Assembly (NCBI GenBank): GCA_004299845.1
Contig: CP036201.1
Span: 248,001-312,000, forward strand
Source of the DNA: Verrucomicrobia bacterium S94
Lineage (GTDB): Bacteria; Verrucomicrobiota; Kiritimatiellia; Kiritimatiellales; Pontiellaceae
Reading direction: 5' to 3'
DNA length: 64,000 nucleotides
Shown piece after piece: positions 40,068 through 49,252 of the stretch (its first letter is position 1; every line of letters starts with the position of its first letter). Made by a program: the position numbers and the translations under genes. The notes under the pieces were generated by a model, which saw only the letters and a program-made list of their open reading frames with translations, searched no databases and was not told where the DNA came from.

Positions 40068-43000
40068 AAAAGAACAGACTCGCGAACAAAAATCACCAGT
40101 AGGCCGTCTGATTCGGTTTTGTTTGGAAAATAAACTGATCGTAACCCTCTTTACGATGGCCGTTATCTTTGGCGGTCTACTCGTTGCTCCATTTGATTGG
40201 AAGGTCGGAGATCTCCAGCGATACCCTGTTGCGGTAGACGCCATTCCTGATATTGGAGAAAACCAGCAAATCGTCTTTACCGAGTGGATGGGACGATCCC
40301 CCGAAGATGTAGAGGATCAGATCGGTTATCCATTAACCGTTCAACTGCTCGGGATTCCGGGCGTGAAAACGATTCGTTCGTATTCCATGTTCGGCTTTTC
40401 CTCGATCTACATCATCTTTAAGGAGGATGTGGAGTTCTACTGGTCACGAACCCGCGTACTGGAAAAGCTGAATTCGCTACCTTCGGGAACATTGCCGGAT
40501 GGTGTGCAACCGACGCTCGGCCCTGATGCTACAGCGTTGGGACAGGTCTATTGGTATACACTGGAAGGATTGGATCCAGACGGAAATCCAACGGGCGGAT
40601 GGGATCCCGAAGAGCTCCGCACCACCCAGGATTGGTATGCACGATATTGGCTGTTATCTGCGGATGGCGTGGCTGAAGTGGCTTCAGTCGGCGGTTTTGT
40701 GCGCGAATACCAAATTGATGTGGATCCCGATGCGATGCGTGCCTACGGCGTGAGCGTAGATGAAGTCTACAAAGCGGTCCAAGGGGCCAATATGGATGTG
40801 GGCGCGAAAAACCTGGAAGTGAACCGGGTTGAATATTTTATTCGCGGCATCGGCTTCATTAAGAAAGTGGAAGACATTGAAAACAGCGTTATCAAAGTTA
40901 ACGCCGATAATGTGCCTGTTTTAGTCAAACATGTGGCCAACGTGACGCTCGGCCCTGCCCAGCGTCGAGGTACGCTGGATAAAGGCGGTGCGCCAGCGGT
41001 CGGAGGGGTTGTTGTTGCACGCTATGGTGACAACCCGCTTCGAGTCATCGCCAATGTCAAAGAGAAGATTAAAGGCACTGCAGATGCACTCCCTTCCAAA
41101 GCCATCATCGATTTCAATAAGACAACCGATGAAGAGGTTATTGCATTTGGTATACAACAGGGATTTGACGCGTATAAGAACCATCAAATCAATCAACCGG
41201 AGTGGAAAGAGTATTTGCGCTCGGTTGAGCGTTCGGAATGGCCCGAATGGATAACACTCAGCAAAGTGACTGTGGTTCCATTCTATGATCGAACCGGACT
41301 GATTTATGAGACCCTCGGCACCCTGAATGAGGCAATCACGCAACAGGTATTGATCACTATTATTGTCGTATTGATGATGGTATTGCATCTACGTTCCGGG
41401 CTGGCTATCAGCACCATGCTTCCGCTAACCGTTCTATTTTGCTTCATTGGCATGAAGCTATTCAATGTCCAGGCCAATATTGTTGCCTTGTCAGGGATCG
41501 CCATCGCCATTGGAACCATTGTCGATATGGGGATCGTCATCTGCGAAAATATTCTTAAGCATCTCGATAAGGCCGATCCCGACGAATCCAAGCTTGAAGT
41601 CGTCCACCGAGCGGCTTCAGAAGTAGGAAGTGCTGTATTGACAGCTGTGCTGACTACGGTGATCAGCTTCCTGCCGGTCTTCACCATGATCGGCGCGGAA
41701 GGCAAGCTCTTCAAACCGTTAGCTTTTACGAAAACGGTGGCACTGGTCGCCTCCATTATTCTGGCATTAACTGTGTTGCCCGTGCTTTCACACACCCTGT
41801 TTTGCTGGAAACAGAAAAAGAAACAAAAACTCGTATCCCCCCGTGTTAAAAAACTCAAAAAAGGCATTCCTCTCATTGGGGTGATCACGGTCATTGCCTG
41901 TGTGGGTTTGTTGCTTACGCTAGAGTGGGAGCCACTGGGGCCAGAAAGAGGCACTTTCAGAAACCTGATTTTTGTCATCCTGCTCATCGGGGGCCTGCTT
42001 GGATTCTTCCAACTCTTCCAGCACTTTTATGCGCGCATCCTGCGGTGGTGCTTAGATCATAAGGCCTTATTCCTAATACTTCCTGTATTTCTATTTACCA
42101 TGGGTATGACCAGCTGGCTGGGCTTTAGTAAAACCTTTGGATGGCTCCCAAATACCATCGAAAAAACAGCTCCAATTCAAAAATTGGCGCATTGGTTCCC
42201 CGGGTTCGGCAAAGAATTCATGCCAACGCTGGATGAGGGTTCCTTCCTCTTCATGCCCACCACCATGACCCACGCATCCATTGGTGAAGCTATTGACATT
42301 CTGGCCAAACAGGATATGGCCTTTGAGTCGATTCCAGAAATTGAGTCGGCGGTCGGAAAGCTTGGTCGCGCTGAGACGCCTCTCGACCCTGCGCCCATAT
42401 CTATGATCGAAACGGTGATTAATTATATTCCCGAATATAGAACGGATAAAGATGGGCAGCGCATCAACTATAAATATTCAAAAGGAGAATTTGTCAGAGA
42501 TGCTGATGGAGAACTTATAGAAGATCCCCGAGGTCGACCGTTCCGCCAATGGCGTGATCATATTCGTTCGCCTGATGATATTTGGGATGAGATTACTAAG
42601 GCCGCCAAAATACCCGGCACAACCTCCGCTCCCAATCTGCAACCGATTGCCGCCCGAATTGTTATGCTGCAAAGCGGGATGCGCGCTCCAATGGGCGTAA
42701 AGGTGCAAGGGCCAGATCTCGAAACCATCGAGGAAGTAGGGCTTCAGATTGAGAAATATCTAAAAGAAGTGCCATCCGTTGAACCGGCAGCTGTCATTGC
42801 CGACCGCATTGTGGGTAAACCTTATCTGGAAATTCATCCAGATCGAGAAGCCTTGGCTCGCTACGGCATTCCAATTCACAAGTTCCAGAATGTGGTCGAA
42901 ATCGCCATTGGCGGAAAAAAGGTTACCGGGACTATCGAGGGAAGAGAGCGTTTCCCCGTTCGTGTTCGGTATGCACGTGAATTGCGTGATGATATTGAGT

Positions 43001-43878
43001 CTCTCGAGAAAGTACTCATTCCTGGCATGACCGGGCAGCAGATTCCGATTACTGAGTTGGCCGATATTCGTTATGTACGCGGCCCACAAAACATCAAGTC
43101 GGAAGACACCTTTCTCGTTGGCTACGTGGTCTTCGATAAAAAACCCGGCTACGCCGAAGTAGATGTGGTTGAACAGGCCCAAGCCTACCTTCAATCAAAG
43201 ATCGACAGTGGTGAGCTTGAAATCCCCCGAGGTGTTAGTTATCGATTTGCGGGATCCTATGAAAACCAGCAACGAGCTTCTAAAACACTCGCGATGGTTT
43301 TGCCGATTGCACTCTTTGCCATCTTCATGCTCATCTACTTTGAGTTTAAATCCACGGCCACCACCTTGCTGATCTTTACCGGCGTCTTCATTGCATGGTC
43401 CGGTGGATTTATTCTGCTGTGGTTCTATGGACAACCTTGGTTCTTAGATTTCAGCATCTTCGGGGTTGAAATGCGCAATCTCTTTCAGGTGCACACCATC
43501 AATATGAGCGTGGCTGTCTGGGTCGGCTTCCTCGCACTCTTCGGTATTGCCACTGATGATGGCGTCGTCATGGGCACCTACCTCACACAACTGTTCAGGG
43601 AGAAAACTTTGCATACGAAACAAGAGGTCCGCGCCTTAGTCATCGAAGCAGGTAACCGACGAGTTCGAGCCTGTCTAATGACCACCGCGACCACGATTCT
43701 CGCTCTGTTGCCCGTTCTGACTTCAACAGGGCGAGGCTCTGATATCATGGTTCCCATGGCCATTCCAAGTTTTGGAGGCATGTTGATTGAAGTAATCACC
43801 ATGTTGGTTGTTCCCGTGCTCTATTGCTGGATTCAGGAGCTTCGGGTTCGAAAAAACAAAAATGCATCGGAGGTATAA
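40057..43878 (+). CDS. CusA-type heavy-metal RND transporter with insertions
   Basis: This 1273-residue inner-membrane pump is about 230 longer than typical CusA. Helix 4 reads GIAIAIGTIVDMGIVICEN, as in Cu/Ag pumps, without the DFG of CzcA. LDEGSFLFMPTT and MLQSGMRAPMGVKV contain methionines equivalent to the CusA periplasmic ligands. Extra material lies near residues 365-410, 590-720 (with additional hydrophobic helices) and 790-850 (charged). It likely exports Cu(I) or Ag(I) through the preceding adaptor and channel. The gene overlaps the adaptor by 11 bases. Confidence 0.9.
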   Translation: MLTKKEQTREQKSPVGRLIRFCLENKLIVTLFTMAVIFGGLLVAPFDWKVGDLQRYPVAVDAIPDIGENQQIVFTEWMGRSPEDVEDQIGYPLTVQLLGIPGVKTIRSYSMFGFSSIYIIFKEDVEFYWSRTRVLEKLNSLPSGTLPDGVQPTLGPDATALGQVYWYTLEGLDPDGNPTGGWDPEELRTTQDWYARYWLLSADGVAEVASVGGFVREYQIDVDPDAMRAYGVSVDEVYKAVQGANMDVGAKNLEVNRVEYFIRGIGFIKKVEDIENSVIKVNADNVPVLVKHVANVTLGPAQRRGTLDKGGAPAVGGVVVARYGDNPLRVIANVKEKIKGTADALPSKAIIDFNKTTDEEVIAFGIQQGFDAYKNHQINQPEWKEYLRSVERSEWPEWITLSKVTVVPFYDRTGLIYETLGTLNEAITQQVLITIIVVLMMVLHLRSGLAISTMLPLTVLFCFIGMKLFNVQANIVALSGIAIAIGTIVDMGIVICENILKHLDKADPDESKLEVVHRAASEVGSAVLTAVLTTVISFLPVFTMIGAEGKLFKPLAFTKTVALVASIILALTVLPVLSHTLFCWKQKKKQKLVSPRVKKLKKGIPLIGVITVIACVGLLLTLEWEPLGPERGTFRNLIFVILLIGGLLGFFQLFQHFYARILRWCLDHKALFLILPVFLFTMGMTSWLGFSKTFGWLPNTIEKTAPIQKLAHWFPGFGKEFMPTLDEGSFLFMPTTMTHASIGEAIDILAKQDMAFESIPEIESAVGKLGRAETPLDPAPISMIETVINYIPEYRTDKDGQRINYKYSKGEFVRDADGELIEDPRGRPFRQWRDHIRSPDDIWDEITKAAKIPGTTSAPNLQPIAARIVMLQSGMRAPMGVKVQGPDLETIEEVGLQIEKYLKEVPSVEPAAVIADRIVGKPYLEIHPDREALARYGIPIHKFQNVVEIAIGGKKVTGTIEGRERFPVRVRYARELRDDIESLEKVLIPGMTGQQIPITELADIRYVRGPQNIKSEDTFLVGYVVFDKKPGYAEVDVVEQAQAYLQSKIDSGELEIPRGVSYRFAGSYENQQRASKTLAMVLPIALFAIFMLIYFEFKSTATTLLIFTGVFIAWSGGFILLWFYGQPWFLDFSIFGVEMRNLFQVHTINMSVAVWVGFLALFGIATDDGVVMGTYLTQLFREKTLHTKQEVRALVIEAGNRRVRACLMTTATTILALLPVLTSTGRGSDIMVPMAIPSFGGMLIEVITMLVVPVLYCWIQELRVRKNKNASEV

Positions 43879-43879
43879 A

Positions 43880-44182
43880 GTGAAAGCGATACTACAAACA
43901 ATAGCTCTATCTGCGTTTCTGATAGGCACACTTGGTTGCCAAACTTCAGGAGTTGTCCTGTCAGAAGAACAAAGCCCACACTGCCCGGACTGCAAATCAG
44001 TCACGACAACAGGCCCAATTAAAGGGACCCAAAAAACTGAAATGCACTGTCCGAGCTGCAAAACAAAATATATTGACAACAGCATTGGAGAATACGAGGA
44101 CTATACAATCATTCACAGCTGCTCTAAATGCGGGATCAACGTCAAAGCATGCGAGCAGTGCAGCAAGGCATCTGGAATATAG
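43880..44182 (+). CDS. Cys-rich zinc-ribbon lipoprotein
   Basis: This 100-residue protein starts at GTG 43880 with GGAGG seven bases upstream. The N-terminus ends in a lipobox (LIGTLGC). The mature part has three CxxC pairs (CPDC, CPSC, CSKC) and CEQC, forming two likely zinc-ribbon-type metal sites. It directly follows the RND gene and is probably the last member of that operon. Role: periplasmic metal buffering, inferred. Confidence 0.65.
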   Translation: MKAILQTIALSAFLIGTLGCQTSGVVLSEEQSPHCPDCKSVTTTGPIKGTQKTEMHCPSCKTKYIDNSIGEYEDYTIIHSCSKCGINVKACEQCSKASGI

Positions 44183-44309
44183 CTAGTAATGTGATGCCAT
44201 CTGCTACACTCCCGAATTGCGGAAGGTGGCAAATGGCTTTACAGAAACCGACAAGTAAAGAGCCAATAGCAATATATGAGCAATATGATCTTGTATTGCA
44301 CGGAATACG

Positions 44310-44723
44310 GTGATATTAGATATGCAGATTATGAGAAAGTTAAGGGCCAATGTAGAAAAGATCGCGAGCGTCATGGTTATGGCGCTGTTGCTCTGCGTTT
44401 TCTTATGCCCTGTAGCTGATGCCTATGAAATGAGCCATTGTTCTGACAGCAGTCAGGAAATTGGACATTTAGATTCGCATAATGACCACCATCACCACGG
44501 CGGCCATCACCATCATTGCGAACTCGACGTTGCTCATCCTCACGAATTCTTTTCCAATACGACCTCAATAATGGTTCAGCAGGTCGAAAAAGTCGTTTTC
44601 GACTATATCGTGCAATTGTTTGAAAAGTCGGACTATAAAAGGACGTACTTGGATTCAATCGCCCGTGACAGTAGGCATACGTTTACAGTACGCCGCCTCA
44701 ACAAAATTATACTCCGAGTGTGA
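44310..44723 (+). CDS. His-rich secreted small protein
   Basis: This ORF of up to 137 residues has possible starts at GTG 44310, ATG 44322 and ATG 44331, none with a good binding site. A signal peptide (VMALLLCVFLCPVADA) is followed by a His cluster (DHHHHGGHHHHCELD). The C-terminal half is helical and basic. Likely a periplasmic metal binder. No family recognised. Confidence 0.5.
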   Translation: MILDMQIMRKLRANVEKIASVMVMALLLCVFLCPVADAYEMSHCSDSSQEIGHLDSHNDHHHHGGHHHHCELDVAHPHEFFSNTTSIMVQQVEKVVFDYIVQLFEKSDYKRTYLDSIARDSRHTFTVRRLNKIILRV

Positions 44724-44961
44724 TACACATCGGCTGATTTTTTCCCATGGATTGAAGCTTTATGCTTTCAATCACCGAATGGGAATCAGTCCAGTAGTTG
44801 AAGAGTGAATAACAACTCTTCCTTCCCGCATCACACAATTTTACCGAAGACTCTGAACCTCAGCATTCAAGCAGAAATAAGCGCTGAGAATAACATCCGG
44901 TCAACCTGAACACCAGCTCCGGATCTAGAGTCGAAAATAATGAAACAAACGGAGTTTAATC

Positions 44962-45372
44962 ATGTACAAGAATTATTTAGTTATAGCATTCGCGTCTCTT
45001 CTCGCACTGAACACTGCAATTGCATCCAATCATCAAGATTCAGAAAAAATAAAGATCGACGTAAACATCAATCCCGACAGAACGGTTCGAATTACCAATG
45101 CCTCTGCAATTCAAGAAGCTGGTGCGATAAAGGTTTCAGGGATTCTGCGGCCTAAAAGCTGGACCGCCAGAACCGTTGGACATGTGCATGTCAGCCTACT
45201 TGGAGCTGACGGTACTGTGGTGAAAACGTTTATCGTTGAGCCAAACAAAAAAGTATTCATGAGAAAAAGTTCTCACCGACCAAGGTTTAAGCTTTCCATT
45301 CCCGCAACTGATTCGACTATTACGGAGGTTGTTATGAAGCATCATAAAGCGACTTCCAGCAAGTGTTCTTGA
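44962..45372 (+). CDS. Periplasmic protein of unknown family in metal island
   Basis: This 136-residue protein has a signal peptide (cleavage likely after NTAIA) and a single all-beta domain (GAIKVSGILRPKSW, HVHVSLLGADGTVVKTFIV). It ends with a short His/Lys/Cys tail (MKHHKATSSKCS). GGAG lies about 12 bases before the ATG. It precedes the P-type ATPase and may assist metal handling. Function not known. Confidence 0.6.
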   Translation: MYKNYLVIAFASLLALNTAIASNHQDSEKIKIDVNINPDRTVRITNASAIQEAGAIKVSGILRPKSWTARTVGHVHVSLLGADGTVVKTFIVEPNKKVFMRKSSHRPRFKLSIPATDSTITEVVMKHHKATSSKCS

Positions 45373-45403
45373 AGCATTACATAAAGATCAGAGGTCAATA
45401 GTG

Positions 45404-47587
45404 ATGAACGTGTTAACGCTGAAAATCACCGGCTTGGATTGTGCGGAGGAAGTAGGTGCGCTTAAAGCAACCGTTGGTAAGCTGGAGGGAGTCGATGAGC
45501 TTGCCTTTAACCTGCTAAATGGAACCATGACGGTTACCTACTCTGATGCCACCACCGCTGAAGAAGAGATCATCGCGGCGGTCTCTCAGGCCGGGATGAA
45601 GGTGCAACCATATCAACCTGGCATCGATCCAGATCAAAGCTTCTGGCAACAAGAGGGGCGCAAGATTATGTGCATCCTCAGTGGTGCTCTTGCTTTCTTT
45701 GGATTTGCCCTGCATGCGTTTCTTCACAAAAGCCTGCTCGACGCTTTGGCCGGAGGAGAAGGTGCTGAGCCTCACAGTATTCCGGTGGTCAGCATTTTCT
45801 CCTACCTTGGTGCGGTCATCGCCGGTGGATGGTATGTCTTGCCAAAGGCGATCAGTGCCGTGCGCAGGCACAGAGCGGATATGAATCTTTTGATGAGCAT
45901 TGCAGTTATTGGTGCTATGTTGATCGGTGAATGGTTTGAGGCTGCTGCTGTCGCGTTCCTGTTTTCATTTTCTCTGCTGTTAGAATCTTGGAGCGTAGGT
46001 CGTGCCCGCAGGGCTATTAGGGCTTTGATGGATCTTACGCCTGCAACCGCCCGCTATATCTGCCCTTGCGATGGAGACATCATGGAAAAACCCATTGCCG
46101 ATGTGCCCGTCGGTGTGACAGTGCTTGTGCGTCCGGGTGAAAAATTTCCGTTGGACGGGGTCATCAGTAAAGGAAGCACGACCGTCAATCAGGCTCCCAT
46201 CACCGGCGAATCCATGCCGGTGGAAAAACAGCTGGGAGACGAGGTTTATGCGGGAACGGTGAATGAAGATGGTTCCGTTGAGTTCCGCTCGTCTAAACCT
46301 GCCAGTGAGACAACCATATCACAAATCATTCGTATGGTTGAAGAAGCCCAATCCCGCCGTGCCCCATCGGAGCAATGGGTAGAAAAATTTGCCCGCTACT
46401 ACACTCCGGCGATGATTCTACTGGCCGTGCTCATTGCCCTCGTTCCCCCGGTCTTATTTGGTGGTGCATGGGGAGCGTGGTTCTATCAGGCACTGGTTAT
46501 CCTTGTGATTGCCTGTCCGTGTGCTCTAGTGATTTCCACACCCGTCAGTATCGTGGCAGCGTTGGCGTCATCTGCCCGTGCAGGTGTATTGATTAAGGGC
46601 GGTGCCTATCTGGAGGCAGCCGGACGTCTTAAAGCCATTGCGCTGGATAAAACCGGAACCATCACGCACGGTAAGCCCGAGGTCCAGGAGATCGTTCCGC
46701 TCAATACCCATACGTGCAACGAACTATTGGAACGGGCCGCCGCTATGGAAGCGCATAGCGACCATCCGCTGGCACGGGCCATATTGCGTTTGGCGAAGAA
46801 GGAGGGAATTAATGTTCCTCCGGCAGAAGATTTTCAGGCAATCAAAGGTAAAGGGGCATCAGCAATCATTCATGGACGCGCCTTCTGGCTAGGTAGCCAC
46901 CGCCTTCTACACGAAAAGAATATGGAAACCCCGGAGCTCCATCAGCAAATCGAGTCGATGGAAGATGCTGGTCATTCGATTGTGGTTATCGGTAACGATG
47001 AACATGTTTGTGGGCTCATTAGCGTCGCCGATTCGGTTCGTGAACATGCCGCCGAGGTCGTGAAAGGACTCAAAGCAGTCGGTCTTCAACATGTGGTGAT
47101 GCTTACCGGTGATAATCAAGGTACAGCCGATGCCATAGCCAAAACAGTGGGATTGGATGACGTTCAGGCCGAACTGCTGCCGGAAGACAAGTTAAGGACG
47201 GTCGAAGGACTGGTACAACAATATGGAGACGTGGCCATGGTCGGCGACGGTATCAACGATGCCCCGGCACTAGCTGCCGCCAGTCTTGGGATTGCCATGG
47301 GTGCTGCCGGAACGGATGCAGCGATTGAAACGGCAGACATTGCCCTGATGTCCGACGACCTCACCCGCATTCCTTGGCTCATCCGGCATGCCCAGAGAAC
47401 GCTGAATATCATTCGTCAGAATATCATATTTGCCCTCGGCCTGAAGTTAGTATTCATGGGGCTGGCCGTAGCTAATGTGGCGACCCTTTGGATGGCTATT
47501 GCGGCAGACATGGGAGCATCGTTGCTGGTAATCGGGAATAGCTTGCGATTACTCAGAATGAAAGCGGGGCATCAGAATGATCTCTAA
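45404..47587 (+). CDS. P1B-2 heavy-metal ATPase (ZntA/CadA-like)
   Basis: This 727-residue P-type ATPase has an N-terminal HMA-like domain with GLDCAEE instead of the usual CxxC. It has six to eight membrane helices and the transport motif C371-P-C373 (ACPCALVISTP). Phosphorylated D415 is in DKTGT and the hinge is GDGINDAPALAAA. The SLGIAMGAAGTDAAIETADIALM and CPC-SxP context fits Zn/Cd/Pb exporters rather than copper ATPases. The start is ATG 45404, just after a GTG. It overlaps the next small gene by 11 bases. Confidence 0.92.
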   Translation: MNVLTLKITGLDCAEEVGALKATVGKLEGVDELAFNLLNGTMTVTYSDATTAEEEIIAAVSQAGMKVQPYQPGIDPDQSFWQQEGRKIMCILSGALAFFGFALHAFLHKSLLDALAGGEGAEPHSIPVVSIFSYLGAVIAGGWYVLPKAISAVRRHRADMNLLMSIAVIGAMLIGEWFEAAAVAFLFSFSLLLESWSVGRARRAIRALMDLTPATARYICPCDGDIMEKPIADVPVGVTVLVRPGEKFPLDGVISKGSTTVNQAPITGESMPVEKQLGDEVYAGTVNEDGSVEFRSSKPASETTISQIIRMVEEAQSRRAPSEQWVEKFARYYTPAMILLAVLIALVPPVLFGGAWGAWFYQALVILVIACPCALVISTPVSIVAALASSARAGVLIKGGAYLEAAGRLKAIALDKTGTITHGKPEVQEIVPLNTHTCNELLERAAAMEAHSDHPLARAILRLAKKEGINVPPAEDFQAIKGKGASAIIHGRAFWLGSHRLLHEKNMETPELHQQIESMEDAGHSIVVIGNDEHVCGLISVADSVREHAAEVVKGLKAVGLQHVVMLTGDNQGTADAIAKTVGLDDVQAELLPEDKLRTVEGLVQQYGDVAMVGDGINDAPALAAASLGIAMGAAGTDAAIETADIALMSDDLTRIPWLIRHAQRTLNIIRQNIIFALGLKLVFMGLAVANVATLWMAIAADMGASLLVIGNSLRLLRMKAGHQNDL

Positions 47588-47960
47588 ACTAAACAAAGCC
47601 CTATCAGCAAAGAACATGGTCATGGTTCGATCTCTTGTGCTATTGATCGCTATGATGTTGGGGATGACTTCGCTGGGTCATTTTGAAAGCGATATCGATC
47701 ACTCTCTTCAAACTGAATTGGGGCATGCTCTTGACTCGCAACGCCCGATGTCCTGCGAGTGTCATGAATGTGACAACCTTCCTTGTGGAATGGATGTTGA
47801 AATAGAATCAACATCACGATGTTCTGCGAGAATGGTAGCTATTCCAGAATCCAAAGTAACAGAACTCAGTTATAGAGAAGTCCCTCGGATAGCAATTCAG
47901 CCAATGCTCAGGGTTTCGGATAATATAATAGCCCTTCGAACGGTTCAGATGCTGATTTGA
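47577..47960 (+). CDS. Small secreted/membrane protein coupled to the ATPase
   Basis: This 127-residue protein overlaps the ATPase end. It has one N-terminal hydrophobic segment (SLVLLIAMMLGM), then a Cys-rich patch (CECHECDNLPCGM) and a beta-rich remainder. Comparable small His/Cys proteins accompany many CBA pumps. No family recognised; the patch could bind zinc or cadmium. Confidence 0.5.
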   Translation: MISKLNKALSAKNMVMVRSLVLLIAMMLGMTSLGHFESDIDHSLQTELGHALDSQRPMSCECHECDNLPCGMDVEIESTSRCSARMVAIPESKVTELSYREVPRIAIQPMLRVSDNIIALRTVQMLI

Positions 47961-48044
47961 TATCAGCGAAAATTCCTCAACCCAATACGTAAATGCACCT
48001 AACTTTTTAACAAAAGTTAACCAATTTTGATCAGGAGATTATAT

Positions 48045-49250
48045 ATGAAACAAATATACTTACTATTTTTCAGCCTAGCTTTAGCCAGTGTGGCGGCAGC
48101 TGAAGAATTAACATTGGACCGAGCTCTGGAACTGGCCCGGGAAAATTCGCTGCAATTAAAAGCGGATCAGAAACAAATTGAAGCCAATGAAAAAGCAAAG
48201 CTGGCAACCGGATTGTGGGACAGTCCTGAGCTGGAATTTGAGGCTGAAGGCGTCGGAGGCGATAACAACGGTTTCAATGATGCCGAGTACACGGTGGGAC
48301 TGAAGCAGAGAATCCCGCTGGGAGGAAAAAACGACAAAGAACGTGCGGCTGCACAGGCGACGATTGATGTATCTACCCACGCATCGCGCCAAAACGTTCT
48401 GGAGCTGAATGAAAAAGTTCAGCGAACATTCATCGAGTTGATGAGCCAACAGGAAATCGGGAAAGTGCGCTCTGAACAGGAGCAGCTTGGGCGTGCATTT
48501 GTTGAGGTGGCTCAACGGAGGCTTCAGGCAGGAAGCGGTTCCGAACTGGAAGTAGTGCAGGCTCGGCTGGAGCTGAATAAGATCCGGCAGGCTCAATCGT
48601 GCTGTTTGGGAGATATAAAGGCGGCACAAGTAAAGTTGGCCTCGCTACTGAATGTTTCCACAAACGTGGTCTCGGAGGTAAGCATGCCTTACTACGAGCT
48701 GGAGTCCGTCGAGTCGCTCATGCTGGATAGGAACTTTCCGCTCCTCCGTCAGTATGAAGCTCAAGAAGAGAGAATTCGCGCTCAAGCCAGAAGGGCGGCG
48801 GCCAGCGATGTGCCTGATGTTACCTTTGGTGCCGGAGTCCGGTATGAAGCAGAGAGTGATATTAATTCATTTGTCTTCTCGGCTTCTATTCCGCTGACAT
48901 TTAATCGCCGAGGCCGAACCCAGTCTGCTGCAGCGCTTTTAGAAGCCGAAGCGGTATGGACTGAACGGGCAGAGGCTCAACGCGAGTTGAACAGCGAGCT
49001 GAGTAGCCTTAAAGCCCTCTATCAGGGAACTGAAATGCAGGTCGATATTAGTAAGAAGGAACTGATCCCGGCTGCAGAGAAAGCCTATGAGCTAAGCCTT
49101 AAGGGATACGAAATAGGACGCTTCTCTTGGATGGAGTTGATTGCCGCTCAACAAAATCTGGCCGACATCAAAATCGCCTATATTGAATACCTGCGCGAAG
49201 CACAGCTCATCCGCGCTGACTTATCTAAATTTATAAAAGAAGGAATTTAA
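48045..49250 (+). CDS. Outer-membrane efflux protein, CzcC/TolC family
   Basis: This 401-residue TolC-family protein has a signal peptide (LALASVAAA), ELTLDRALELARENS, YTVGLKQRIPLGGK and a second repeat with FVFSASIPLTFNRRGR. The final helix contains GYEIGRFSWMELIAAQQNL. The ATG at 48045 follows GGAG; the in-frame extension to 48027 is unnecessary. It starts the second CBA-type operon, with the adaptor gene two bases later. Confidence 0.88.
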   Translation: MKQIYLLFFSLALASVAAAEELTLDRALELARENSLQLKADQKQIEANEKAKLATGLWDSPELEFEAEGVGGDNNGFNDAEYTVGLKQRIPLGGKNDKERAAAQATIDVSTHASRQNVLELNEKVQRTFIELMSQQEIGKVRSEQEQLGRAFVEVAQRRLQAGSGSELEVVQARLELNKIRQAQSCCLGDIKAAQVKLASLLNVSTNVVSEVSMPYYELESVESLMLDRNFPLLRQYEAQEERIRAQARRAAASDVPDVTFGAGVRYEAESDINSFVFSASIPLTFNRRGRTQSAAALLEAEAVWTERAEAQRELNSELSSLKALYQGTEMQVDISKKELIPAAEKAYELSLKGYEIGRFSWMELIAAQQNLADIKIAYIEYLREAQLIRADLSKFIKEGI

Positions 49251-49252
49251 CC

